Below are positions 38,549 to 46,886 of a DNA stretch of 51,266 bases, one piece after another. The stretch covers positions 1 through 51,266 of the forward strand of contig NZ_JARGYC010000032.1 in the NCBI RefSeq assembly GCF_029168335.1, read 5' to 3'. Numbering within the stretch: the stretch's first letter is position 1; every line of letters starts with the position of its first letter. The translations under genes and the position numbers were made by a program. Origin of the DNA: Psychromarinibacter sediminicola. GTDB lineage: Bacteria; Pseudomonadota; Alphaproteobacteria; Rhodobacterales; Rhodobacteraceae. The notes under the pieces were generated by a model. The model was given only the letters and a program-made list of their open reading frames with translations, ran no database searches and was not told the origin of the DNA.

Positions 38549-40135
38549 ATGCTTGCAAGGAACGGACCGGGCACGTCGCCCGCCGGGGCGGACGTGGCCT
38601 TCGGAGACGCCGGAACAGCCGGCCGGATCGCCGTCGCCGTCGTTCTGCCCGCCGGCGCGGCCCCGGATGCGGGTGCCGCGCGGCTGCTGGAGACGCTGGC
38701 CTGCGACGCCCGCTTCGCCCTCGCGGCCCGGATCGAGGGGCCGCGCACGCCCTCCGCCCCGCCGCCGCTCGTCGCCGGGCTGCTCGCGCTGGAGGCGCGG
38801 GTCGCCGCGCGTCCGCCGCACGTGCCGACGCCGTCTTTCGATGCGCTCGACCTGCCCGCGCTCACCGTCGAAGACGCGCTTCGGGACATGCCGGAGGTCG
38901 ATGTCGTCCTCGACCTCGCGCCGGCCGAGGGCGCCGAGGCGCTGGCCCGTCGCGCGCGCCACGGGCTCTGGCGGCTGTCGACGGCGGCGGACACGGCCGG
39001 CGTCGCCGACGCGCTGCGCGGCGCACCGGAGTCCCGCGTGCGGCTCTGCCGCCTGACCGCGCCCGGCGCCGCATGGGAGACCCTGGCCGACGCCGCCTAC
39101 GACACCAAGTTCCTCGCCGCCCGCAACCGGATGTTCCAGCGCGAGAAAGCCGCGCAACTGGCCGAGCACGCGCTGGCCCGTCTGGCCGAGGGGCTGCTGG
39201 CGCCGGCCCCGTCCGCCGATGCCTCACCAGAACCCGCCTCCGCCACGGCGCTCCCCGGCTACCTCGCCCGCACGGCCGGCGAAGTCGGGCGGCGCCTCTC
39301 GGACAAGCTGGCCGAGCGGCGGGGCCGGCGGCCGGGCCGGTTCTGCCTGCGCCTGACCCGCGGCTCGATCCTGGAGTTCGACCACCGCCAGGGGCAGGAG
39401 CTCGACGCCCCGGCCGGCCGCTACTGGGCCGACCCGTTCCTGTTCGAGGACGGCGGCACCACCTGGCTGTTCTACGAGGAATACGTCTATGCCACCGGCC
39501 TCGGCCACATCGCCGTGGGCCGGCTGGACGGCGACGGCTTCACGCCGCTCGGCCCGGCGCTCGACACCGGCACGCACCTGTCCTTTCCCTTCGTGTTCCG
39601 GCACGGCGGCGACATCTTCATGGTCCCCGAAACCGGCGCGACGCACCGGCTGGAGGTCTGGCGCGCGACCGATTTTCCCACCGGCTGGACCCTGCACGCC
39701 ACCGCGCTGGAGGGGACGGCCTGCGCCGACACGGTGTTTCACCCCGACGGCGACGGCTACTGGCTGTTCACCAACATCTGCCGCGACAGCCTGGGCGATT
39801 TCTGCAGCGAGCTGCACCTGTTCCGCGCCGACGGCCCCGACCTGAAGACGGTTACGCCGCATCCGCTGAACCCGGTGGTTGTCGGCTCGCGCAACGCGCG
39901 CGGGGCAGGGCGGATCACGGCGCTGAACGGCCGGCTCTACCGCCCGTCGCAGGACAACTCGCACGGCACCTACGGCCATGGCCTGAACATCATGGAGATC
40001 GAGACGCTCAGCGCCACCGACTACCGCGAGCGCCGGGTGCGCCACCTGGCGGGGCCCGAGGCGCCGGGCCTGATCGGCTGCCACCATGTGGATGTGGCGG
40101 GCGACCGCGTCGTCTACGACATCCGCCGGCCTTGA
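38549..40135 (+). CDS. Beta-propeller protein related to the GINT1 N-terminal domain, in the polysaccharide locus
   Basis: A 528-residue protein. The C-terminal half (about 255-525) has repeated Trp/Asp/Phe motifs, GRYWADPFLFEDGGTTWLFYEEY, LSFPFVFRHGGDIFMVPET and RPSQDNSHGTYGHGLN. These match a five-bladed propeller family found N-terminal to glycosyltransferases and beside formyltransferase domains (glucosamine inositolphosphorylceramide transferase-like). The N-terminal half (about 1-200) is Ala-rich and partly resembles the formyltransferase-like region of related proteins, but I see no catalytic Asn-His-Asp triad. It probably modifies or binds a sugar of the exopolysaccharide; the reaction is unknown. 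ATG 38549 is the most likely start but has only a weak ribosome site. Confidence 0.6.
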   Translation: MLARNGPGTSPAGADVAFGDAGTAGRIAVAVVLPAGAAPDAGAARLLETLACDARFALAARIEGPRTPSAPPPLVAGLLALEARVAARPPHVPTPSFDALDLPALTVEDALRDMPEVDVVLDLAPAEGAEALARRARHGLWRLSTAADTAGVADALRGAPESRVRLCRLTAPGAAWETLADAAYDTKFLAARNRMFQREKAAQLAEHALARLAEGLLAPAPSADASPEPASATALPGYLARTAGEVGRRLSDKLAERRGRRPGRFCLRLTRGSILEFDHRQGQELDAPAGRYWADPFLFEDGGTTWLFYEEYVYATGLGHIAVGRLDGDGFTPLGPALDTGTHLSFPFVFRHGGDIFMVPETGATHRLEVWRATDFPTGWTLHATALEGTACADTVFHPDGDGYWLFTNICRDSLGDFCSELHLFRADGPDLKTVTPHPLNPVVVGSRNARGAGRITALNGRLYRPSQDNSHGTYGHGLNIMEIETLSATDYRERRVRHLAGPEAPGLIGCHHVDVAGDRVVYDIRRP

Positions 40136-40138
40136 GGC

Positions 40139-41554
40139 TCAGGGCGTCGGCAGCACCAGAAGCCGCCGCCGCAGCAGCCCGGCCACCGCCCCCGACCAGA
40201 CCAGCACCACCGCGCCGGCGCTCAGCGCCAGGCCCGGCGCCGCCGCCATCCGGTCGTGCAGCCCCGACGTGGCCAGGATCGCCACCAGGCACAGCGCACC
40301 CAGCCCCAGCCCCGGCGCCATCGCGCGCACCAGGTCGGCGGGCCGGATATCCGCGGCCGTCATCATCACCCGCAGCCCCACGACCGAGATCACCAGGCTC
40401 TTGATCAGCACCGCCACCGCCGCGGCCTCCGCCGAGAACCGGCCGATGGTCAGCAGCAGCGCCACCAGCAAGGCCCCGTCCGCCAGCCGCACGTAGAACT
40501 GCTGCCGCCCGCGCCCCAGGCAGGTCAGCGTCGGCTCCAGAAGGAAGGTCAGCACATAGGTCGACCGCGCCAGCGCCAGGATCGTCACTACGCCGGTCGC
40601 CGCGGCCCAGGACGGGTCCAGCAGCACGCCCACGATCTCCGGCGCCAGCAGCGCCAGCGACAGCATCGCCGGGATCACCAGCGCGAAGCCCAGCGCCATG
40701 TTCTCGGTCCAGGCGGTGCGGATCAGCGCCCGGCTGCTGTTCGCCTCCAGCCGCGCGAAGCGGGCCCAGCTGATCGTGCCCAGGGGCTGCACCACCACGT
40801 CGGCGGCGGTGTTGGCCAGCCGCGATCCCGCCCGGTAGGCACCCGCCGCCGCCGGGTTCAGGAAGGCGCCCAGCACGATGTCGGCGCCGTAGTTCGACAG
40901 CATCCCCATCGACACCGACCCCCAGAGCGGCCAGGCCTCCGACAGCGCGGTGCGGGCCGTGTCGCGCCGCAGGCGCAGGCGCGGCAGGCGCCGGATCAGC
41001 CCGAGATAGAGCGTGACGATGAACGCCATGGAGGTGAACCGCGCCAGGATCAGCGCGTCGATCCCCTGGCCGGCCCGGAACATCGCGACCGCGGTGACCA
41101 GCGCCACGACCTCGGAGGCCAGAACGGCGCTGGAGGTGGTGCGGATGCGCCCCGCGCGCACCAGCTGCGATTCCAGCCAGGCGCTCAGCGAGGCCAGCGC
41201 CGGGATCGGTGCGAGGCGCAGAAGTGCATAGGCCGGGCCGGTCTCCGACGGGTCGCCGAACAGGAAGGCCGCCCCGACCATCACCGCGGCCCCGGCGCTT
41301 CCGACGCCCAGCTGCAGCACGAAGAACGTGTCGCGGTCGCGGTCGATGTCGGGGCTGCGCAGCAGGATGTGGTAGATGCCGGTATAGACCAGTGTCGTGA
41401 AGATCACCGAGACGGCCGCCGCCACGGCGAAGCTGCCGAAGACGGCGAGGTCGAGCGACCGCGACGCCACGAGCACCAGCGCGAAGGCGCAGATCTGCGC
41501 CCCCACGCGCGACGCGACGCCGACCGCGAAGGGCGAGGTCAGCGCCTGTCGCAT
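40139..41554 (-). CDS. Polysaccharide flippase (Wzx/oligosaccharide flippase family)
   Basis: A 471-residue polytopic membrane protein with roughly 12-14 hydrophobic segments arranged as in MATE/Wzx flippases. SPFAVGVASRVGAQICAFAL and the ALSEAWPLWGSVSMGMLSNYGADIVLGAFL repeat of the second half are typical. It would move lipid-linked repeat units across the inner membrane. The longer upstream frame is an Arg/Ala-rich shadow; the ATG at 41554 (MRQALTSPF) gives a normal N-terminus. Its 5' end lies 49 bases from the stop of the upstream glycosyltransferase on the same strand. Confidence 0.82.
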   Translation of the reverse strand: MRQALTSPFAVGVASRVGAQICAFALVLVASRSLDLAVFGSFAVAAAVSVIFTTLVYTGIYHILLRSPDIDRDRDTFFVLQLGVGSAGAAVMVGAAFLFGDPSETGPAYALLRLAPIPALASLSAWLESQLVRAGRIRTTSSAVLASEVVALVTAVAMFRAGQGIDALILARFTSMAFIVTLYLGLIRRLPRLRLRRDTARTALSEAWPLWGSVSMGMLSNYGADIVLGAFLNPAAAGAYRAGSRLANTAADVVVQPLGTISWARFARLEANSSRALIRTAWTENMALGFALVIPAMLSLALLAPEIVGVLLDPSWAAATGVVTILALARSTYVLTFLLEPTLTCLGRGRQQFYVRLADGALLVALLLTIGRFSAEAAAVAVLIKSLVISVVGLRVMMTAADIRPADLVRAMAPGLGLGALCLVAILATSGLHDRMAAAPGLALSAGAVVLVWSGAVAGLLRRRLLVLPTP

Positions 41555-41603
41555 GATCGCATCCGGGCGCCGGCCCCGCCGTGCTGCCTCGCCACGGGCA
41601 GGG

Positions 41604-42854
41604 TCATGCGCCGGCGCCGGCCGCCGTCGCCGTGCGGACGCCGTAGGCCGCCAGCATCGCCGCCATCTTGCGCCGGAACGTCGCCTCGTCGAAGCCCTGC
41701 GCATGGGCGATGATCGGCCCGGACGGCAGCCGGTCCAGCCTCTCCTGCTCGAACCGCTCCACCGCGGCCACCAGCGCATCCGCCGTCTGCTCGTTGAAAT
41801 GCAGACCCGTCCGGCCCGGAATCACGGTATCCAGCGCTCCGCCCTTGCCATAGGCGATGACGGGCCGGCCCGCGGCCATCACCTCGACCGGCAGAATGCC
41901 GAAATCCTCTTCGCCCGGAAAGACCAGCGCCTTGCAGGCGGCGAAGTAGCGTTTCAGCTTCTCGTCCGACACCCGCCCCAGGAACCGGATGTTGCGGTTC
42001 GCCGTCTTCGCCAGCGCCCGCTCGGCCTTGTCCGGCCCGCCGATGACGACCAGCGGCTTGCCCAGCCGGTTGAACGCCTCGATTGCCAGGTCGGGCCGCT
42101 TGTAGGCCGTCAGCTCGCCCGCATAGAGGTAGAACTCGCCCAGCTCGGTATCGGGCCGCGGCGCGAATGCGGCCACGTCCACCGGCGGGTGGATCACCTC
42201 GCTCGGCCGGCGCCAGTACTTCATGATCCGTCGCTGCACGAAGCTGGAATTCGCGGCGAAGCCGTCGACCCGCGCCGCGCTGACCACGTCCCAGTTGCGC
42301 AGCGCCGGCGTCAGACGTCCCATCATGAACCGCGTCAGCGGGCCGGAGTTCTGCCGGTAGATCGCGTGGTGATCCCAGATATAGCGCATCGGCGAATGCA
42401 CATAGCTCAGATGCACCGCCTCCGGCGACGGGATCACGCCCTTGGCCGGGCCGGATTCGGACGAGATGACAAGGTCGTAGCCCGACAGATCCAGCCGCTC
42501 CAGCGCCTGCGGCATCAGCGAGACGTATTTGGTGTAGAACCGCGATGCCAGCGGCAGGCCGGCAATCGAGGTGGTGCGCACCCGGTGCTTGCGGATCTCC
42601 GCGCTGACCTTCGTGGGGTCGTAGACATGGGTGTAGATGTCGGCCTCGGGGAACATCCGGCACAGCGCCTCCAGCACCTTCTCGCCGCCGCGCATCCCGA
42701 CCAGCCAGTAATGGATCAGCGCCACCCGCGGCGCGGCGCGCCGCTGCACATAGGGCGCGGCCCGGATGACATCGGCGATGTCGCGCTCCGGCGTGATCCG
42801 TTCGATGTCTGGCGGGTCTGCGAGATCGCGCGCCGTCTGGCCGATTTCACCCAT
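41604..42854 (-). CDS. Glycosyltransferase family 4, mannosyltransferase-like
   Basis: A 416-residue GT-B enzyme. Conserved segments are RVALIHYWLVGMRGGEKVLEAL (acceptor side), YVHSPMRYIWD, ANSSFVQRRI, FYLYAGELTAYKRPDLAIEAF (donor Lys) and FPGEEDFGILPVEVMAAGRPV (EX7E). This subgroup (WbaZ-like) often uses GDP-mannose, consistent with manC/manB in the same region. It overlaps the 3' end of the upstream co-polymerase gene by 8 bases, so the two are translationally coupled. The first 40 residues are a nonconserved extension. Confidence 0.87.
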   Translation of the reverse strand: MGEIGQTARDLADPPDIERITPERDIADVIRAAPYVQRRAAPRVALIHYWLVGMRGGEKVLEALCRMFPEADIYTHVYDPTKVSAEIRKHRVRTTSIAGLPLASRFYTKYVSLMPQALERLDLSGYDLVISSESGPAKGVIPSPEAVHLSYVHSPMRYIWDHHAIYRQNSGPLTRFMMGRLTPALRNWDVVSAARVDGFAANSSFVQRRIMKYWRRPSEVIHPPVDVAAFAPRPDTELGEFYLYAGELTAYKRPDLAIEAFNRLGKPLVVIGGPDKAERALAKTANRNIRFLGRVSDEKLKRYFAACKALVFPGEEDFGILPVEVMAAGRPVIAYGKGGALDTVIPGRTGLHFNEQTADALVAAVERFEQERLDRLPSGPIIAHAQGFDEATFRRKMAAMLAAYGVRTATAAGAGA

Positions 42855-44958
42855 AGCTGTAATCCCGGCTGTCGGTTGAGGCGAACTTGTTCAGTACCAT
42901 TCCCTCTACAGGCAGCTGAAATTCCTCCAGCATGCTCAGACCGTCGCGCACTTCGCTGCGCTCGGTCCTGTCGTACTCGACGACATAGATCCGCGTGTCC
43001 GCGGCCTTCGACACGATCACCGCGTCGGACACCGCCAAAAGTGGCGGGCCGTCGATGATGATCACGTCGTAGATTTCCTTGAGCTGCTCGACCGTCGGTG
43101 TCAGCCACAGGTTCGACAATTCGTCGGCCAGGTCGGGCCGCGGCCGCGCCGTGGTCAGCACGTCGAACGGCAGATCCTTGGGCACGTGGATCGCTTCCTC
43201 CAGCGTGCAGCGCCCCTCGATCAGGTCGCCGGTGTCGCGCTCCATCTTCCAGCCGAAGCTCTTCTGCAGCCGCGAGCGCCGCAGGTCGCAATCCACCACG
43301 ATGGTCGACCGCTGCGCCCGCGCCGCCATCTCCGCCAGCGCCAGCGCGGTCAGGGTCTTGCCCTCGCCGGGCACCGAGGACAGCAGCATCACGCTGGTCG
43401 AGATCACCGACTCGTCGCGCATCAGCAGCGTCGTGCGCAGCTGCCGCATCCGTTCGGCATAGATCGAGTAGGGCGCCTGACGGATCCGGCCAAGCGCCTT
43501 CTTCAACGACTTGAACGACCCCAGCGGCAGCGTCGCCAGCACCGGCAGCCCGGTCTCCGCCTCGATCTCGCGGGCGCTGCGGAAGGTGGTCGTGGTCATC
43601 TCGCGGAAGAACACGAACAGCGTCAGCCCGGCGAAGGCCACCGATCCGGCCAGCGCCGCCATCAGCGTCGGCCGCGGCGCGGCGGGGCCGCCCGGCACCG
43701 TCGCCCGCTCGATCAGCCGGGCCTCGGACTGCTGCGCGCGCGACTGGATGCGCGTCTCGGTCAGCCGCGACAGCAGCGCCTCGTAGGTCTGCCGCGCGGC
43801 GGCGGTCTCGCGCTCCAGCTGGCGCAGCCCGATCTCGCCGCGCGAGATGTCGACGACCCGCTCTTCCAGCCGGACCAGATGTTCCTTCAGGCTCTCCTCG
43901 CGCAGCCGCGCCACCTCGACCGCGCCGCGCCGCACGGCGATGACGTTCTGCACCTCCTCGCGGATATCCGCCTGCGTCCGTTCGAGATCGGCAAGGATCG
44001 ACGCGCGGCGCGGGTGCTGGGGGCCGACGGTCTCGGCCCAGGAGGCGTCCTGCCGGCGCAGTTCCAGCACCTCGGCCCGGAGCGTCTCGATCGCGGGGCT
44101 GGAGACGACCGCGGCCGCCTCCTCGATGCCGCCGCTCTCCAGGATCGACAGAAGCTGCTCCAGCTCCGCCTCGGCGGCGACGCGCTCGGCCCGCGCGGCG
44201 ACGAGCTGGTTGTTGAGCGTGGTGATCTGCTGGGCGGCATTGTCCAGCGTGCCGCCGTTCTCCACGATGCTCTCGGTGCGCATCTGCGAGATGCGCTCCT
44301 CGCTCTCCGCGAGCTTCGCCTCCAGCGTGCTCAGCTGATCTTCCAGCCAGCTCGCGGCCTGCCCGATGGTCTCGCGCCGGGTCTCCACCTGCTGGGCGAT
44401 GTAGCGGTCGGCCAGGGTGTTCGTCAGATCCGCGGCCAGATCCGCGTCGCCGGCGGTGAATTCCAAGACGATCACGTAGCTGTCGGCCTCGGCATAGACA
44501 ATCAGGTTCTCGCGGATCGCCCAGACCAGCCCTTCCATCCGCTCGGCCTCGGTCGCGTCGGCGGGCGTGGGGTCCAGCGGTGCCAGCCTCTCGAAGCCCA
44601 TCGTGCGGATCACGTCCGAGATCAGCAGGTTCGACCGCAGGATCGCGATCTCGCCGTTCACCGTCTGCTGCGACGGCTCGCGCGAGCGGATCACCTCGGA
44701 CTGCGGCGTGACGACCTCGGCAGTGCGCATGTCGATCAGGATCTTGGCGGTGGCCCGGTAGCTTGGCGGTTGCAGCGAGACCAGCCCGTAGACCAGTGCC
44801 GCGATGACGACCGAGGCGCCCAGGATCGTCTTCCACCGCTTGACGAGCAGCCGGAACAGCGCGCGGACCTCGATCGCATCGGGGTCGACGCGCCGGGCCG
44901 CGGGCCGATGCGAGTCGCTGCGCCCGAAGACGTCGGCATGGCTCAGCATCCTGTTCAT
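42847..44958 (-). CDS. Polysaccharide co-polymerase with BY-kinase domain (Wzc/ExoP type)
   Basis: A 703-residue chain-length determinant. It has a transmembrane segment at about 44-62, a periplasmic coiled-coil-rich domain (about 65-450, long Glu/Arg/Ala helices), a second membrane segment near 455-480, and a cytoplasmic tyrosine-kinase domain. The kinase has Walker A SSVPGEGKT (Lys534), Walker A' TIVVDCDLRR and Walker B VIIIDGPPLL. The tyrosine cluster at the C-terminus is reduced to two Tyr in RDYSYG, fewer than in E. coli Wzc. The ATG at 44958 has GGGAGAG upstream. It is divergent from the polymerase gene. Confidence 0.9.
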   Translation of the reverse strand: MNRMLSHADVFGRSDSHRPAARRVDPDAIEVRALFRLLVKRWKTILGASVVIAALVYGLVSLQPPSYRATAKILIDMRTAEVVTPQSEVIRSREPSQQTVNGEIAILRSNLLISDVIRTMGFERLAPLDPTPADATEAERMEGLVWAIRENLIVYAEADSYVIVLEFTAGDADLAADLTNTLADRYIAQQVETRRETIGQAASWLEDQLSTLEAKLAESEERISQMRTESIVENGGTLDNAAQQITTLNNQLVAARAERVAAEAELEQLLSILESGGIEEAAAVVSSPAIETLRAEVLELRRQDASWAETVGPQHPRRASILADLERTQADIREEVQNVIAVRRGAVEVARLREESLKEHLVRLEERVVDISRGEIGLRQLERETAAARQTYEALLSRLTETRIQSRAQQSEARLIERATVPGGPAAPRPTLMAALAGSVAFAGLTLFVFFREMTTTTFRSAREIEAETGLPVLATLPLGSFKSLKKALGRIRQAPYSIYAERMRQLRTTLLMRDESVISTSVMLLSSVPGEGKTLTALALAEMAARAQRSTIVVDCDLRRSRLQKSFGWKMERDTGDLIEGRCTLEEAIHVPKDLPFDVLTTARPRPDLADELSNLWLTPTVEQLKEIYDVIIIDGPPLLAVSDAVIVSKAADTRIYVVEYDRTERSEVRDGLSMLEEFQLPVEGMVLNKFASTDSRDYSYG

Positions 44959-45449
44959 CACCCACTCTCTCCCAGCATCGGAACGCCCGGCGCCCGGCTG
45001 CGGCCGGGGCGGATGGCGCACGCGCTGGCGCGTCATCTGCCCGGGCCGCGGCGCCCTGATCCTGTACCGTGTTGCAGGGAATGTTCCCTCGCAGCCCACC
45101 AAGACAGGACCAGCGCTCACCGATTCTGCGGGGCGGGTCAAAAAAGACAGGAAGAGGTCGGGAAATTGCCACAATGCGCGGGGACAATCACATGATGCCC
45201 GCCGCATTGTTCGCGATCCGGAAAGCGCGCGGCGCTCCGGAGCATGGCATTTTCACACCGGCACAGCCCCGGGAATCGGGGTCTGCACCGCGGATTTTCC
45301 CACTATGGGGCCTTCTATACGCCCTCAGAGTGTTTGTCACTAGCTAATACACGCAAAGGTAGAAATGTGGCAACGCCACCGGCTCTTCACCCGTCGCGCA
45401 ACGGTGGTATGCCTTGTCTCCGTCATTCGCCGCCCCGGGAGCCGCGCCC
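44959..45449. other. 491-bp divergent region upstream of the polysaccharide co-polymerase and polymerase genes
   Basis: No supported gene. It is poorer in GC than the coding DNA and probably carries promoters for both directions. GGGAATGTTCCC at 45078-45089 is an imperfect palindrome, and the A-rich tcaaaaaagacag lies nearby. TTGTCA at 45334 and TAGAAA at 45360 are 20 bases apart, too far for a standard sigma-70 site. Short ORFs overlapping it show no recognisable features. Confidence 0.45.
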
Positions 45450-46886
45450 TTGGAAATCGTTCCAAGCACCTTCCTGACGCTGATCGCGATCTTCGGCCTG
45501 TTCGCCGTCGGTCCCTATCGGGGGCTGTGGATGTTCGTGGGACTCGTCCCTTTCGGCGCGGCCGCGGCCTTCAACCTGCCGGCGGTCGGCGGCGCCACCA
45601 TCGGGCCGGCCGAGTTCACCGTCTGCGCCATGCTGGCGCTCGCGGCGCTGACGCCCGGCGGCCCGGACCGGATGCTGGGCACGCTGCGCCCCGGCCAGCC
45701 CGGCTTCTGGCTGCTGCTGGTCATCGTCTACGGCCTGATCGCCTCGGCCTTCTTCCCCCGCGTGTTCGAGGGGCAGACCGACATCTTCAGCCTGTCGCGC
45801 GCGGTCAACGACGAGGGCATCGTCTCGATCCCGCTGCGCCCATCCTCGGGCAACATCACCCAGACCTTCTATCTGCTGCTGTCGGCCGCCTGCTTCCTCG
45901 CGCTGGCCACGCTCTACCGGATGCGCCCCGACGAAAAGGCGGTGCTGCGCGCGCTGGCCGTGGCGACGACGCTGAATTTCGCCCTCGGCTGGCTCGACGT
46001 GATCACCATGGCCACCGGCACCGAAATGCTGATGGAGCCGATCCGCACCGCCAATTACGACATCGCGATGTACGCGAGCATGGGCGGCATGAAGCGGATG
46101 ATCGGCGGCATGCCCGAGGCGTCGGCCTACGGCGCGGTGTCGCTGCTGTTTCTGGGGTTCTGGCTGCACTACTGGATCGTCTCCGGGAAATCGCACGTGA
46201 CCACGGCGATGGTCGCCATGGCGGCGATCTCGACTTTGCGCGCCACCTCGTCGGGCGCCTATGTCGCGCTGGCGATGCTGCTGGCGCTCTACGGGACCGG
46301 CTGGCTGATCCATGCCGCGCGGATCGGTGCGCTCCGGCGCCGCGTCGCCTTCTTCTTCGTCTTCGCCGTCGCCGGTGCCTGGGCCGTGGCCGTCGGGCTC
46401 ACCGCCGGCTACCACCTCGTGCCCGCGATCACCGAGTTCATCGACCAGAGCCTGCTGAACAAGCTCGAAAGCGACTCCGGCGTCGAGCGGATGAGCTGGA
46501 ACGTCCAGGCGCTGAAGAACTTCGTCGACACCTGGGGCATCGGCGCCGGCCTGGGCAGCGTGCGGGCCTCCAACTGGCTGGTCTCCTGCCTCGGCAGCCT
46601 CGGGCTGATCGGCACGGCGTTCTATCTGATCTTCCTCGGCAGCCTCGCCCGCGCGCCGCACGGCACCGGCAACGCCAGGCGGGACAACGTGATCGGCGCG
46701 CTGAAGATCGCCTGCCTCGCCCAGGTCATCGCCGCGATGCCCACGGCGCCCACGCCGAACCTCGGCACGATCTTCTTCATCTTCGCCGGGCTGATCGCGG
46801 GCCTGTCGCGCAGCAGCGTGGTGGTGCGCGCCAATACCGCCCGCCCGCTGCCCGCGCCCGCCGAACCGCTGGCCGTATCCCGATGA
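45450..46886 (+). CDS. O-antigen ligase/polymerase-like membrane protein (Wzy/WaaL family)
   Basis: About 478 residues with roughly ten or more hydrophobic segments and a long periplasmic loop near residues 270-350 (YHLVPAITEFIDQSLLNKLESDSGVERM region, shown in part), the layout of Wzy/WaaL-type proteins. It probably polymerises lipid-linked repeat units in the periplasm together with the Wzc-like co-polymerase transcribed divergently. The start is uncertain: TTG 45450 has GGGAG (45437-45441) at proper spacing and puts the first residues just before the first membrane helix. TTG 45414 would add 12 residues. The stop overlaps the next ATG (ATGA). Confidence 0.75.
   Translation: MEIVPSTFLTLIAIFGLFAVGPYRGLWMFVGLVPFGAAAAFNLPAVGGATIGPAEFTVCAMLALAALTPGGPDRMLGTLRPGQPGFWLLLVIVYGLIASAFFPRVFEGQTDIFSLSRAVNDEGIVSIPLRPSSGNITQTFYLLLSAACFLALATLYRMRPDEKAVLRALAVATTLNFALGWLDVITMATGTEMLMEPIRTANYDIAMYASMGGMKRMIGGMPEASAYGAVSLLFLGFWLHYWIVSGKSHVTTAMVAMAAISTLRATSSGAYVALAMLLALYGTGWLIHAARIGALRRRVAFFFVFAVAGAWAVAVGLTAGYHLVPAITEFIDQSLLNKLESDSGVERMSWNVQALKNFVDTWGIGAGLGSVRASNWLVSCLGSLGLIGTAFYLIFLGSLARAPHGTGNARRDNVIGALKIACLAQVIAAMPTAPTPNLGTIFFIFAGLIAGLSRSSVVVRANTARPLPAPAEPLAVSR

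Noticed and set aside
43186-45195. A plus-strand frame opposite the co-polymerase gene
   Set aside because: A shadow of the Wzc-like gene; no domain or start signal.
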